Of a DNA stretch of 64,000 nucleotides, positions 50,921 through 59,334 are shown in pieces. The translations under genes were made by a program, and so were the position numbers. Positions within the stretch are counted from its first letter, which is position 1. Every line of letters begins with the position of its first letter. The notes under the pieces were generated by a model, which saw only the letters and a list, made by a program, of their open reading frames with translations, was not told the DNA's origin and ran no database searches. The stretch is from DATKAB01 sp964542745 (GTDB lineage Bacteria; Eisenbacteria; RBG-16-71-46): assembly GCA_964542745.1 (NCBI GenBank), contig CAZIVR010000008.1, forward strand, positions 1-64,000, in the 5' to 3' direction.

Positions 50921-53440
50921 ATGCCCCGCCAGCCCCTGCTCCAGCCCCTGACGCTCGCGCTGGCCGCCTGCCTGCTCGCGGCCGCGGCGCCCGCTTCCGC
51001 CGACCCCCGCCCCCGCGAGGCCATGAACGCGGCCGAGATGCGCCTCGCGCTCCGGAAGCTGGGAGTGGTCGGAAGCGCGCTGTACGTGGCGGCCCATCCG
51101 GACGACGAGAACACCTCCCTGCTCTCCTACCTCTCCAAGGGACGGCTGGTGCGCACCGGCTACCTCTCGATGACCCGGGGCGACGGCGGCCAGAACCTCA
51201 TCGGATCGGACACCGGCGAGCGGCTCGGCGTGATCCGCACCCAGGAGCTGCTCGAGGCGCGCCGCATCGACGGGGCCGAGCAGCGCTTCACGCGCGCCCT
51301 CGACTTCGGCTACTCCAAGCGCGCCGACGAGACGCTCGAGAAGTGGGGCCACGACCGCATCCTCGCCGACGTGGTGTGGTCCATCCGGCGCGCCCGGCCC
51401 GACGTCATCATCACGCGCTTCCCCCCCGACAGCACCGCCGGCCACGGCCATCACGCCGCCTCGGCCATCCTCGCCGAGGAGGCCTTCCACGCGGCGGCCG
51501 ATTCGACCCGCTTCCCCGAGCAACTCCAGTGGGTGCGCCCGTGGCAGGCGAAGCGGCTGGTCTGGAACGTCTTCCGCTTCGGCGCGCAGGGACCCGACAC
51601 CAACCGCGGCCGGGTGAGCGTGGACCTCGGGGCGTACAGCCCGGAGCTCGGGCGCTCGTATTCGGAGCTCGCGGGCGAGAGCCGGAGCATGCACAAGAGC
51701 CAGGGCTTCGGCGCCGCCGAGCGCCGGGGCACCTTCACCAACACGTTCGTGCACCGGGCCGGCGAGCCGGCGCGAACCGACCTGTTCGACGGCGTGGACC
51801 TCGGCTGGACCCGCGTGCCGAAGGGCGAGCTCGTGGCGCCGCTCGTCGCGCAGGTGAACCGCGAGTACGACGCCGCCCATCCGGAGGCGAGCCTGCCGCT
51901 GCTGCTCCGCATCCACGGCCTCCTGGCGGCGATGGGCAACGACCTCCCGGTCCAGGTGAAGCGCGCCGAAACGGTGGAGCTGATCCGCTCGTGCGCCGGT
52001 CTGTGGCTCGAGGCGATCGCGTCCCGCCCCTCGGTCTCGCCGGGTTCGCCGCTGCGGGTGGACGCGCTGGCGCTGGCCCGCACCCGCACTCCGCTCGCGC
52101 TGGAGCGGGTCGAGCTGATCCGTCCCGGGATCGCCCCGGTGGTGCTCGAGCGGCGGCAGCAATGGCGTGGGCTGGGCGTGAACGTCGCGCTCACCGACAC
52201 CTTCCGGCTCGACGCGCCCGCCGATCTCGAGCTCACGCACCCGTACTGGCTGCGGCTTCCCTCGGGCGGCGGCTGGAGCGAGGTGCCGGATCCCGTCATC
52301 ATCGGCACTCCCGAAAACCAGGCGGCGCTCGGGGTGCGCTTCTGGCTCGGCGCCAACGGCGAGCACTTCTCGATCACCATGCCGGTGGTCCACCGCTGGG
52401 TGGATCCGGTGGCGGGCGAGCGCTACCGCGCGCTCGACGTCGTGCCGCCGGCGAGCGTGGCGCTCGACCGGGGCGTCTACCTGTTCGGCAGCCGCGCTCC
52501 CGCGACCGTCGAGGTCACGCTCACGGGCGGGGACGCCCGCGTCTCGGGCCGGCTCCGCCTCGAGCTCCCCGAAGGCTGGAGCGCGAGCCCCGAGGCCGTG
52601 CCGATGACCCGCGAGCCCGGGGCGCCCGACACCACGGTGCGCTTCCGCGTCACGCCTCCCGCCGGTGCGGCGACCGGAACGGTGCGGGCCTTCCTCGAAT
52701 CGGAGCTCGGCCAGCGCGTCTCGCGCCGCATCGTGACGCTCGACTATCCCCACATCCCCCTGCAGACCCTGATGCCGGCCGCCGAGGCCCACCTGCTGCG
52801 CACCGACCTCGCGATCCGCGGACGCTCGGTGGGCTACGTCATGGGCTCGGGCGACCAGGTTCCCGACGCGCTCGGCCAGATGGGCTTCGACGTCACGCCG
52901 GTCTCGGACGAGGACCTCGACCGCGGCCGCTTCACCCGCTTCGAGACGATCGTGATCGGCGTCCGCGCCTACAACACGCGACCGCGCCTGCTGGCGGCGC
53001 AGCGCCGCCTGCTCGACTGGGTGGCGCGCGGCGGCCGGCTGGTGATCCAGTACCAGACCGCCGAGGGCTCGCTCCAGGACCGGCTCGGCCCCTACCCCTT
53101 CCGCATCTCGCGTGACCGCGTGAGCGTCGAGGAGGCCCCGGTCACGCTGCTCAAGCCCGGGCTGCCGGTGCTGACCACGCCCAACCGGATCGGTCCGGCC
53201 GACTTCGACGGCTGGGTCCAGGAGCGCGGCCTCTACTTCGCGAACCCCTTCGACAAGGCCTACGAGACCCCGCTGTCGAGCCGCGATCCCGGGGAGCCGG
53301 CCCGCGACGGCGGGCTGCTGGTGGCGCGCCACGGCAAGGGCACCTTCATCTACACGGGCTACTCGTGGTTCCGGCAGCTGCCCGCGGGGGTGCCGGGCGC
53401 GTGGCGGATGTTCGCGAATCTGGTGAGCACGGGCTCGTGA
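50921..53440 (+). CDS. secreted PIG-L deacetylase with C-terminal amidotransferase-like domain
   Basis: 839 residues. A signal peptide (about 1-26) precedes a PIG-L/LmbE N-acetylglucosaminyl deacetylase domain (about 45-300). Its zinc motifs are AAHPDDE and GHGHHAAS, with MTRGDGGQNLIG between them. A middle region of beta-sandwich character (about 360-600) follows. A C-terminal flavodoxin/ThuA-like domain (about 620-835) begins YVMGSGDQVPDALGQMGFDV and includes LLDWVARGGRLVIQYQ. This three-part layout occurs in secreted PIG-L proteins of environmental bacteria. It probably deacetylates an N-acetylated sugar outside the cytoplasm. The ATG is preceded by GGGAGG, 15 nt away. Confidence 0.88.
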   Translation: MPRQPLLQPLTLALAACLLAAAAPASADPRPREAMNAAEMRLALRKLGVVGSALYVAAHPDDENTSLLSYLSKGRLVRTGYLSMTRGDGGQNLIGSDTGERLGVIRTQELLEARRIDGAEQRFTRALDFGYSKRADETLEKWGHDRILADVVWSIRRARPDVIITRFPPDSTAGHGHHAASAILAEEAFHAAADSTRFPEQLQWVRPWQAKRLVWNVFRFGAQGPDTNRGRVSVDLGAYSPELGRSYSELAGESRSMHKSQGFGAAERRGTFTNTFVHRAGEPARTDLFDGVDLGWTRVPKGELVAPLVAQVNREYDAAHPEASLPLLLRIHGLLAAMGNDLPVQVKRAETVELIRSCAGLWLEAIASRPSVSPGSPLRVDALALARTRTPLALERVELIRPGIAPVVLERRQQWRGLGVNVALTDTFRLDAPADLELTHPYWLRLPSGGGWSEVPDPVIIGTPENQAALGVRFWLGANGEHFSITMPVVHRWVDPVAGERYRALDVVPPASVALDRGVYLFGSRAPATVEVTLTGGDARVSGRLRLELPEGWSASPEAVPMTREPGAPDTTVRFRVTPPAGAATGTVRAFLESELGQRVSRRIVTLDYPHIPLQTLMPAAEAHLLRTDLAIRGRSVGYVMGSGDQVPDALGQMGFDVTPVSDEDLDRGRFTRFETIVIGVRAYNTRPRLLAAQRRLLDWVARGGRLVIQYQTAEGSLQDRLGPYPFRISRDRVSVEEAPVTLLKPGLPVLTTPNRIGPADFDGWVQERGLYFANPFDKAYETPLSSRDPGEPARDGGLLVARHGKGTFIYTGYSWFRQLPAGVPGAWRMFANLVSTGS

Positions 53441-53477
53441 TCCGCGCGGCAGCCGCCCCGAGCCGGGAGCCGGGCGG

Positions 53478-55196
53478 TTGAGCGCGCTCGACTGGGGCGT
53501 GCTGTTCGCCACGCTCGCGTGCTTCGTGGGCTGGGGCGTGTGGCGCGCCCGCGGGCGGCGCGGTCTCGACGACTACCTGCTGGCCGGCCGGTCGGTGCCC
53601 TGGTACGGGGTGCTGCTCTCGGTGATGGCCACGCAGGCCAGCGCGATCACCTTCCTCTCGACCCCCGGGCAGGGCTTCGCCGACGGCCTGCGCTTCGTGC
53701 AGTTCTACTTCGGGCTGCCCTTCGCGATGATCGTGATCGCGGTGACGGTGGTGCCCCTCTACCAGCGCCTCCGGGTCTACACCGCCTACGAGTTCCTCCA
53801 GTCGCGCTTCGACTCGAAGACCCGCACGCTCGCCGCGGCGCTGTTCCTCACCCAGCGCGGGCTCGCCGCCGGCCTCACGATCTACGCGCCGTCGCTGGTG
53901 CTCTCGGTGATCCTCGGCTGGCCGGTCGGCACCACCTCGCTCATGCTCGGCGGGCTCGCCGTGGTGTACACGGTGTGGGGAGGCAGCCGCTCGGTGGGCC
54001 AGACCCACATGCTGCAGTTCACGATCATCATGGCCACCATGGCGGTGGCGTTCCTGCTGGTGCTGCGCGCGCTGCCGCCGGGCGTGGGGCCCGGGGACGC
54101 GATGGACCTGGCCGGCGCGCTCGGGCGGCTCAACGCGATCCAGACCCACTTCGATCCCAACGACCGCTACACGCTGTGGTCGGGGCTGATCGGCGGCTTC
54201 TTCCTGCAGCTCTCCTACTTCGGCACCGACCAGTCGCAGGTGGGCCGCTACCTGACCGGCCGCTCGATCCGCGAGACGCGGCTCGGGATGCTCTTCAACG
54301 GCCTGTTCAAGATCCCGATGCAGTACTTCATCCTCTCGCTCGGCGTGCTGGTGTTCGTCTTCTACCTGTTCGCCCCGGCCCCCCTGTTCTTCAACCCCGG
54401 GGTGGTGAAGCAGCTCGAGGGCGGGCCGCACGCCGCCGAGTACCGGTCGCTGGAGGCCGAGCACCGCGCCGCGAGCGCCGAGCGCGAACGGCTGGCCCGC
54501 GCAGCGGTGGCCGCGCGCCGGGCGCACGACGAGGCCGGGCGCGAGGGCGCGCTGCGCGGGCTCGCCGAGTCCCAGCGCGCGCTGGGGGCGATCCGCGAGC
54601 GCACCGTCGAGCTGATCCGCCGCCAGGACCCGGGCGCCCCCACCAGCGACACCAACTACATCTTCCTGTCCTTCGTGCTCGCCCACCTGCCCGCGGGGCT
54701 GATCGGTCTCGTGTTCGCGGCGGTGTTCGCGGCCTCGATGAACTCGACCTCGTCCGAGCTGAACGCGCTCGCCTCCACCACGGTGGTGGACGTGGTGAAG
54801 CGCGTGGCCCCGGCGGCGTGCGAGGGCACGCGCGGCGTGTGGCTCTCGCGCGCCGTCACGCTCGGCTGGGCGGCGTTCGCGGTCGCCTTCGCCGAGAACG
54901 CCAGCCGGCTCGGCTCGCTGATCGAGGCGGTCAACATCCTCGGGTCGCTGTTCTACGGAACGATCCTCGGCATCTTCCTCACCGCCTTCTACCTGAAGCG
55001 GGTGGGCGGCACCGCGGTGTTCGTGGCCGCGCTGGTGGCCGAGGCCGTGGTGCTCGCGTGCTTCCGCACCACCTCCATCTCGTTCCTCTGGTACAACCTG
55101 ATCGGCTGCGCCGTGGTGATGATCGTGGCGCTGCTCCTCCAGGCGGCCGGGCTCGGGGGCCGGAACCGGATCCCGGGCGCCGCGCCCGCCGCCTGA
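53478..55196 (+). CDS. sodium:solute symporter (SSS family)
   Basis: 572 residues. About 13 membrane helices. Hallmarks are DDYLLAGRSVPWYGVLLS, a Na+-site helix with TQASAITFLSTPGQGF, the TVVPLYQRLRVYTAYEFLQSRF region and the GTDQSQVGRYLTGRS signature. A charged coiled-coil-like insertion of about 78 residues (roughly 311-388; HRAASAERERLARAAVAARR and following) lies between two membrane helices and is longer than in typical SSS transporters. The TTG start has GGGAG upstream and lies 37 nt after the PIG-L stop, so uptake of the sugar product is a reasonable inference. Confidence 0.9.
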   Translation: MSALDWGVLFATLACFVGWGVWRARGRRGLDDYLLAGRSVPWYGVLLSVMATQASAITFLSTPGQGFADGLRFVQFYFGLPFAMIVIAVTVVPLYQRLRVYTAYEFLQSRFDSKTRTLAAALFLTQRGLAAGLTIYAPSLVLSVILGWPVGTTSLMLGGLAVVYTVWGGSRSVGQTHMLQFTIIMATMAVAFLLVLRALPPGVGPGDAMDLAGALGRLNAIQTHFDPNDRYTLWSGLIGGFFLQLSYFGTDQSQVGRYLTGRSIRETRLGMLFNGLFKIPMQYFILSLGVLVFVFYLFAPAPLFFNPGVVKQLEGGPHAAEYRSLEAEHRAASAERERLARAAVAARRAHDEAGREGALRGLAESQRALGAIRERTVELIRRQDPGAPTSDTNYIFLSFVLAHLPAGLIGLVFAAVFAASMNSTSSELNALASTTVVDVVKRVAPAACEGTRGVWLSRAVTLGWAAFAVAFAENASRLGSLIEAVNILGSLFYGTILGIFLTAFYLKRVGGTAVFVAALVAEAVVLACFRTTSISFLWYNLIGCAVVMIVALLLQAAGLGGRNRIPGAAPAA

Positions 55197-55272
55197 TCCC
55201 CCGGCGCCGGCCCGGGCGCGGAGCCCGCGGGATCGGCGCGTCTCCCGCCCCCGGTCCGCGGCGGCACGCGAA

Positions 55273-55303
55273 CGGGGCCGGTCCCCCGAGGGAACCGGCC
55301 CCG
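55273..55303. terminator. bidirectional hairpin terminator
   Basis: CGGGGCCGGT (55273-55282) pairs with ACCGGCCCCG (55294-55303), with partial pairing inside the loop. It lies between the convergent symporter and DUF2911 genes. Confidence 0.7.
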
Positions 55304-55332
55304 CGTCTTGTCCCGAAAGCTGCGGGCGCGGA

Positions 55333-56205
55333 CTACTTCTTGGCCGTCCACTCCGCGAGCAGCTTCTCGGTGGCCGACGTGTCCACCGCGTCCTTGCTGG
55401 CCTTGCCGGTCGCGATCGCGTCCTTCGCCGCCAGCACCGCGTCCTTGGTCTTGCCGTCCTTGTGCAGCCAGCGCGCCTTCAGGTTGAGGTTGGCGTGGCT
55501 CTTCTGGACGCCGATGGACTTCTCGAGCCAGCCGCGGCCCTCGTCGAGCGCGACGCCGTTGTCGAAGCACCAGCGCGCCGCGATGAACGGCGTGCGCCAG
55601 TCGTCGGCCTTGGCCGCGGCCACCTCGGTGCGGCAGCTCGCCAGCACCTTGGTGTTCACGTCCACCTCGATCGGCACCGCGAGCCGGAGCTTGTCCCAGC
55701 GCAGCACCAGGTTCGCGCCGGTCGCCGTGAGGTCGTCGAAGCCGAGCCACAGCCATTCCTGGTGCGGCGCGTCCAGCGCCGGCTTGACGGTGAGCCGGAG
55801 CGCGTCGTCCTTCGGGTCGTAGTTGGTGGAGCCCTGGAGGCCCTTCTGGGTGGTGAAGATCACCGTCCAGTCGCCCTGGCTCGGAATGGTCAGCAGGCTG
55901 TAGCTGCCGGCCGCGAGCGTCTTGCCGCCCACCTGGATGTCGTCCGACGCGGTGAACGTGGTGGGCTCGTTGGCCCCGGTGCGCCACGGCTTGTCGTAGG
56001 CCTCGAGCCCGCCCCAGATCACGCGGCCCTTGACGCCGGGCCGGCTGTAGGCGATCGAGAGTTCGGTGGTGCCGATGGTCTGCTTCGAAACCGCGGCCGG
56101 GCTGACGCGGGGAAGCACCAGCTCGGCCCCGGCGGGAGCGGCGGCCAGCGCGCCGAGCGCGGTGAGCCCGGCGAGGAACAGCAGCGGGGTTCGGATCGTC
56201 TTCAC
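55333..56205 (-). CDS. DUF2911-family secreted protein
   Basis: 290 residues. A signal peptide (about 1-27) precedes the DUF2911 domain (about 35-180), with the family pattern ELSIAYSRPGVKGRVIWGG, WRTGANEPTTFTAS, LAAGSYSLLTIPSQGDWTVI and TNYDP. The C-terminal 100 residues form helices with a TPR-like look (EGRGWLEKSI, NLNLKARWLHKDGKTKDAV). The domain is common in secreted proteins of Bacteroidetes and allies; its function has not been established. A GGAGGAT site precedes the ATG. Confidence 0.9.
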   Translation of the reverse strand: MKTIRTPLLFLAGLTALGALAAAPAGAELVLPRVSPAAVSKQTIGTTELSIAYSRPGVKGRVIWGGLEAYDKPWRTGANEPTTFTASDDIQVGGKTLAAGSYSLLTIPSQGDWTVIFTTQKGLQGSTNYDPKDDALRLTVKPALDAPHQEWLWLGFDDLTATGANLVLRWDKLRLAVPIEVDVNTKVLASCRTEVAAAKADDWRTPFIAARWCFDNGVALDEGRGWLEKSIGVQKSHANLNLKARWLHKDGKTKDAVLAAKDAIATGKASKDAVDTSATEKLLAEWTAKK

Positions 56206-56390
56206 GGTGGGGATCCTCCGGTTCGCACGGTAATCGTCGGGGCGCGTGCCCGCACGGGCACGGCGCCCGATGCCGGAGACTTTTATCCCGCCGGGCGACG
56301 CCGGGGCAACCCCGCGAGGTCAGCGATCGGACAATTCCACGGCGCCGGGCCCCGCGCGGCCGGTGTGATAGGTTCCGCCGCCACCGGACC

Positions 56391-57605
56391 ATGAACTTCC
56401 CCGACCTGCTCCCGCTCGCGCTCGAGTGGCTCAACCTGCTGGCGCGCTGGATCCACGTGCTGGCCGCGATCATGTGGATCGGCGATTCGCTGCTCTTCAT
56501 GTGGATGGATTCGAGCCTCTCGCCCCCCACGCGCGCGCGCGACGGGGCGGTCGCGGGCGAGATGTGGATGGTCCACAGCGGCGGCTTCTACGAGGTCGTG
56601 AAGCGGCGTTCCCTCGCCCCGCACGAGATGCCGCCCACGCTGTACTGGTTCAAGTGGCAGGCCTACAGCACCTGGATCACCGGGATGTTCCTGCTGGCGG
56701 TCGTCTACTACGTGGGCGGCGGCACCTACCTCGTGGACCCGGCGGGCGCGGGCCTCGGCCACGGCGCGGCGGTGGCGGTGAGCCTCGGGATGATGCTCGG
56801 CGGCTGGCTGGTCTACGACGCGCTCTGGAGCTCGCCGCTGGGCCGCGTCCCGCGCGCCGCCACCGCCGTGTCGCTCGCGCTGCTCGCGGCCACCGCCTGG
56901 GCCTGCACGGCGCTCTTCAGCGGGCGCGCCGCCTACCTGCAGTTCGGCGCGGTGCTGGGCACGATCATGGCGGCCAACGTGTGGCGCCGGATCATCCCGG
57001 GGCAGGACCGGATGCTGGCCGCGACGCGCGCCGGCACGCCGGTGGACACCAGCCACGGCGTGCGCGCCAAGACCCGCTCGATCCACAACCATTACCTCAC
57101 GCTGCCCGTGCTGTTCACGATGCTCAGCAACCACTTTCCCTCCACCTACGGACACGCCTGGAGCGCGGTGGTGCTGCTGCTGATCGCGGCGTTCGGCATG
57201 GCGCTCAAGTACGTCATGAACTTCGGGCTCTCGCGCAACCGCTGGATCCCGGCCGCCGGGGCGCTCGCCCTGGCCGCGGCGATCGCGCTCACGGTGCGCC
57301 CCGCCGCGCGGGCGTCCGATCCCGCCCTCGCCGCGGGGCCGCCGGTCACGTACGCCGAGGTCCACGCGATCCTGGAGCAGCGCTGCCTGAGCTGCCACGC
57401 CTCGCGCCCGGCGCATCCCTCCTTCCCCGAGCCCCCGAGCGGGATCGTGCTCGAGGATCCGCGCCGGGTGCGCGAGCTGGCGCCCCGCATCCGCGTGCGC
57501 GTGGTGGACACCCGGACCATGCCGCTCGGCAACCTCACGGCGATGACCGACGAGGAGCGGGCGCGGATCGCGGCGTGGATCGCGCAGGGCGCGCGCATCC
57601 CCTGA
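56391..57605 (+). CDS. puuD: PuuD-type urate oxidase membrane protein with C-terminal cytochrome c
   Basis: 404 residues. Eight or so membrane helices (Urate_ox_N domain) carry the family's WIHVLAAIMWIGDSLLFMWMD and MWMVHSGGFYEVVK, plus SIHNHYLTLPVLFTMLSNHFP. The last 90 residues hold a cytochrome c domain with haem motif CLSCH at about 332-336 and an axial-Met candidate in TMPLGNLTAMT. PuuD proteins oxidise urate to 5-hydroxyisourate, passing electrons to the cytochrome. No HIU hydrolase or allantoin gene lies next to it, so other roles of the family cannot be excluded. Confidence 0.9.
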   Translation: MNFPDLLPLALEWLNLLARWIHVLAAIMWIGDSLLFMWMDSSLSPPTRARDGAVAGEMWMVHSGGFYEVVKRRSLAPHEMPPTLYWFKWQAYSTWITGMFLLAVVYYVGGGTYLVDPAGAGLGHGAAVAVSLGMMLGGWLVYDALWSSPLGRVPRAATAVSLALLAATAWACTALFSGRAAYLQFGAVLGTIMAANVWRRIIPGQDRMLAATRAGTPVDTSHGVRAKTRSIHNHYLTLPVLFTMLSNHFPSTYGHAWSAVVLLLIAAFGMALKYVMNFGLSRNRWIPAAGALALAAAIALTVRPAARASDPALAAGPPVTYAEVHAILEQRCLSCHASRPAHPSFPEPPSGIVLEDPRRVRELAPRIRVRVVDTRTMPLGNLTAMTDEERARIAAWIAQGARIP

Positions 57606-57638
57606 CCCCGTCCCCGCGCGCCGCCCGCGGGCGCGGCG

Positions 57639-57658
57639 GGTCCGCCACGAGGCGGACC
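57639..57658. terminator. short hairpin between convergent genes
   Basis: GGTCCGCC (57639-57646), loop ACGA, GGCGGACC (57651-57658), between puuD and the convergent dehydrogenase gene. A second GC-rich inverted repeat precedes it. Confidence 0.5.
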
Positions 57659-57680
57659 GGGGCCCGGGGCTACGGCCCCC

Positions 57681-58751
57681 TCAGTCGAGCGGCCGCCCGT
57701 CGCGCTCGGCGGTGAGGCGCACTCCCCGCGCGGCCAGGCTCGCGAGGATGGCGTCGAAGCGGCGCGGGTCGCGGCCCACGCGCTCGAGCGGGTGCACCCC
57801 GGGCTCGGCGAGGCCGCCGGCGGCCGCCAGCTGCGCGCAGGCCGAGGTGGTGAGCGCCGTGGTGCGCGACATGGCGGTAAGCCGGCTCGCGGGGTCGTAA
57901 CGCTCCACCAGCCGGCGTTCGACGAGGTGTTCGCCCCGGCGCACGCGCACGCGCAGCACCACGAGGTCCCGCGGCGGGTCCTCGGTGCAGCGCTCGCGCA
58001 GCACCTCCACCAGGCGCCCCTCCTCGAGCAGCGGCCGGACCGCCTCGGCGTGCCCCGGCCAGCGGAGCGTCCGCTCGACCATCGAGTGGACGCCCGGCAG
58101 CGTCTCCACCAGCGTGCGCAGGCCGTCGGTGAGGAAGGCCTCCATCGCGCCCACGCCGGGGATGTCCTCGACCACGCGCTCGCTGAACGCGGGCACGAAC
58201 TCGGCGCGGCCGTTGCGGACCACGCGGGCCGGGCGCCGGTACTCCTCCTCGAGGTCGGCGAGCGACCACGTCACCACGTAGCCGAAGGGCCGGCGCGGGT
58301 CCTCCGACACGCCTCCCACGTCCACCACCACCTCCTCGGGAAGGCCTTCGGCCGCGGCGCGCCCCACGCACAGGTGCGAGAGGCCCGGCGCGAGCCCGCA
58401 GTCGGGCACGATCGCGACCCCCGCGCGGCGCGCGCCGGCGTCGAGCTCGAGCGGGTTCTCGGCGCAGAAGCTCACGTCCACCATCGGGCGGCGCGCCTCG
58501 ATCGCCGCGCGCATCGCGGCGAAGCCGAGGTGCGAGGGCAGCGCCCCGACCGCGAGGTCGGCCGCGGCGATCCGGCGGACCAGCGCGGCGGCGTCCGACA
58601 GGTCGGCCGCTTCCCAGCGCAGGTTCGGGAGTCCGCCGATCCCCGGGTCCCGCAGGTCCGCGAGAGTCACGTCCGCCGCGGGCAGCGCGCGCGCGAGATC
58701 GCCGCCGATCACGCGTCCCTGCGCGCCACCGCCCAGCACCAGGATCCGCAT
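57681..58751 (-). CDS. saccharopine dehydrogenase-like oxidoreductase
   Basis: 356 residues. A Rossmann start MRILVLGGGAQGRVIGGDLA (GxGxxG type), Asp in VTLADLRD for the adenosine ribose, and VGALPSHLGFAAMRAAIEA are present. VDVSFCAENPLELDAGAR and CGLAPGLSHL are conserved in the saccharopine dehydrogenase/carboxynorspermidine synthase group. The C-terminal domain is shared with lysine-epsilon or carboxyspermidine-type enzymes. The substrate cannot be fixed and no lysine genes are adjacent. GGGGGG precedes the ATG. It diverges from the cold-shock gene. Confidence 0.88.
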   Translation of the reverse strand: MRILVLGGGAQGRVIGGDLARALPAADVTLADLRDPGIGGLPNLRWEAADLSDAAALVRRIAAADLAVGALPSHLGFAAMRAAIEARRPMVDVSFCAENPLELDAGARRAGVAIVPDCGLAPGLSHLCVGRAAAEGLPEEVVVDVGGVSEDPRRPFGYVVTWSLADLEEEYRRPARVVRNGRAEFVPAFSERVVEDIPGVGAMEAFLTDGLRTLVETLPGVHSMVERTLRWPGHAEAVRPLLEEGRLVEVLRERCTEDPPRDLVVLRVRVRRGEHLVERRLVERYDPASRLTAMSRTTALTTSACAQLAAAGGLAEPGVHPLERVGRDPRRFDAILASLAARGVRLTAERDGRPLD

Positions 58752-58795
58752 CGCCCGGCCCCCCTTTCGCGCGTCCACCCTACCGAAGATTTCGC

Positions 58796-58824
58796 TTGCG
58801 CGCCCGCGCGGAGGCGGGGATAGT
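58796..58824 (+). promoter_or_regulatory. promoter of cold-shock gene
   Basis: TTGCGC (58796-58801), 17-nt spacer, GATAGT (58819-58824). The predicted 5' leader to the GTG at 58999 is about 168 nt, long as in cold-shock mRNAs elsewhere. Confidence 0.5.
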
Positions 58825-58998
58825 TTCGGCTCCTTCGAGCCCCCCTGCATCGGTTGGCGGCGGCGAGTCTCGACGGCGCTGCCGGCATGGCTTCATCGCC
58901 GGGTCGCAGCGGGAAGCCGGTCCGCGGGACCGGGCGCGGCCGCCGCGTTTCGGCGGAGTGGAACGAGGGCGATGCCGCCCAGTCGCAAGGAGTTCGCT

Positions 58999-59199
58999 GT
59001 GGCACGTGGCACGGTCAAGTGGTTCAACGACGCCAAGGGTTTCGGTTTTCTCTCGCAGGAAGGCGGCGAGGACGTCTTCGTTCACTTTTCCGCCATCCAG
59101 GGCGAGGGATTCAAGACGCTCGCCGAGGGCGAGGCCGTCGAGTTCGAGGTGACCCGCGGGCCCAAGGGCCTGCAGGCGTCGAACGTCCGCAAGGTCTGA
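58999..59199 (+). CDS. cold-shock protein (CspA family)
   Basis: 66 residues, the standard single OB-fold. RNP1 KGFGFLSQ and RNP2 VFVHFSAI are intact, with the family start ARGTVKWFNDAKGFGF and closing KGLQASNVRKV. It binds single-stranded RNA and DNA and acts as an RNA chaperone. The GTG at 58999 is chosen because AAGGAG lies 6 nt upstream; an ATG at 58972 adds nine unconserved residues. A perfect 14-bp hairpin follows. Confidence 0.95.
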   Translation: MARGTVKWFNDAKGFGFLSQEGGEDVFVHFSAIQGEGFKTLAEGEAVEFEVTRGPKGLQASNVRKV

Positions 59200-59222
59200 C
59201 GCCCCGGCACGAGACACACCCT

Positions 59223-59252
59223 GCGGGCGGCGGGAACCTTCCCGCCGCCCGC
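59223..59252 (+). terminator. 14-bp hairpin terminator of cold-shock gene
   Basis: GCGGGCGGCGGGAA (59223-59236) and TTCCCGCCGCCCGC (59239-59252) are perfectly complementary, leaving a tight loop. A T-containing stretch (GTCCTTTG) follows. Confidence 0.8.
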
Positions 59253-59334
59253 GTCCTTTGGGGAGGGCAGGCGACGTCACGGCGCCCCGGCGGGGGCGTA
59301 GAGCCGGTGTGACCCCGAGGCCCCGATCCCCTTC

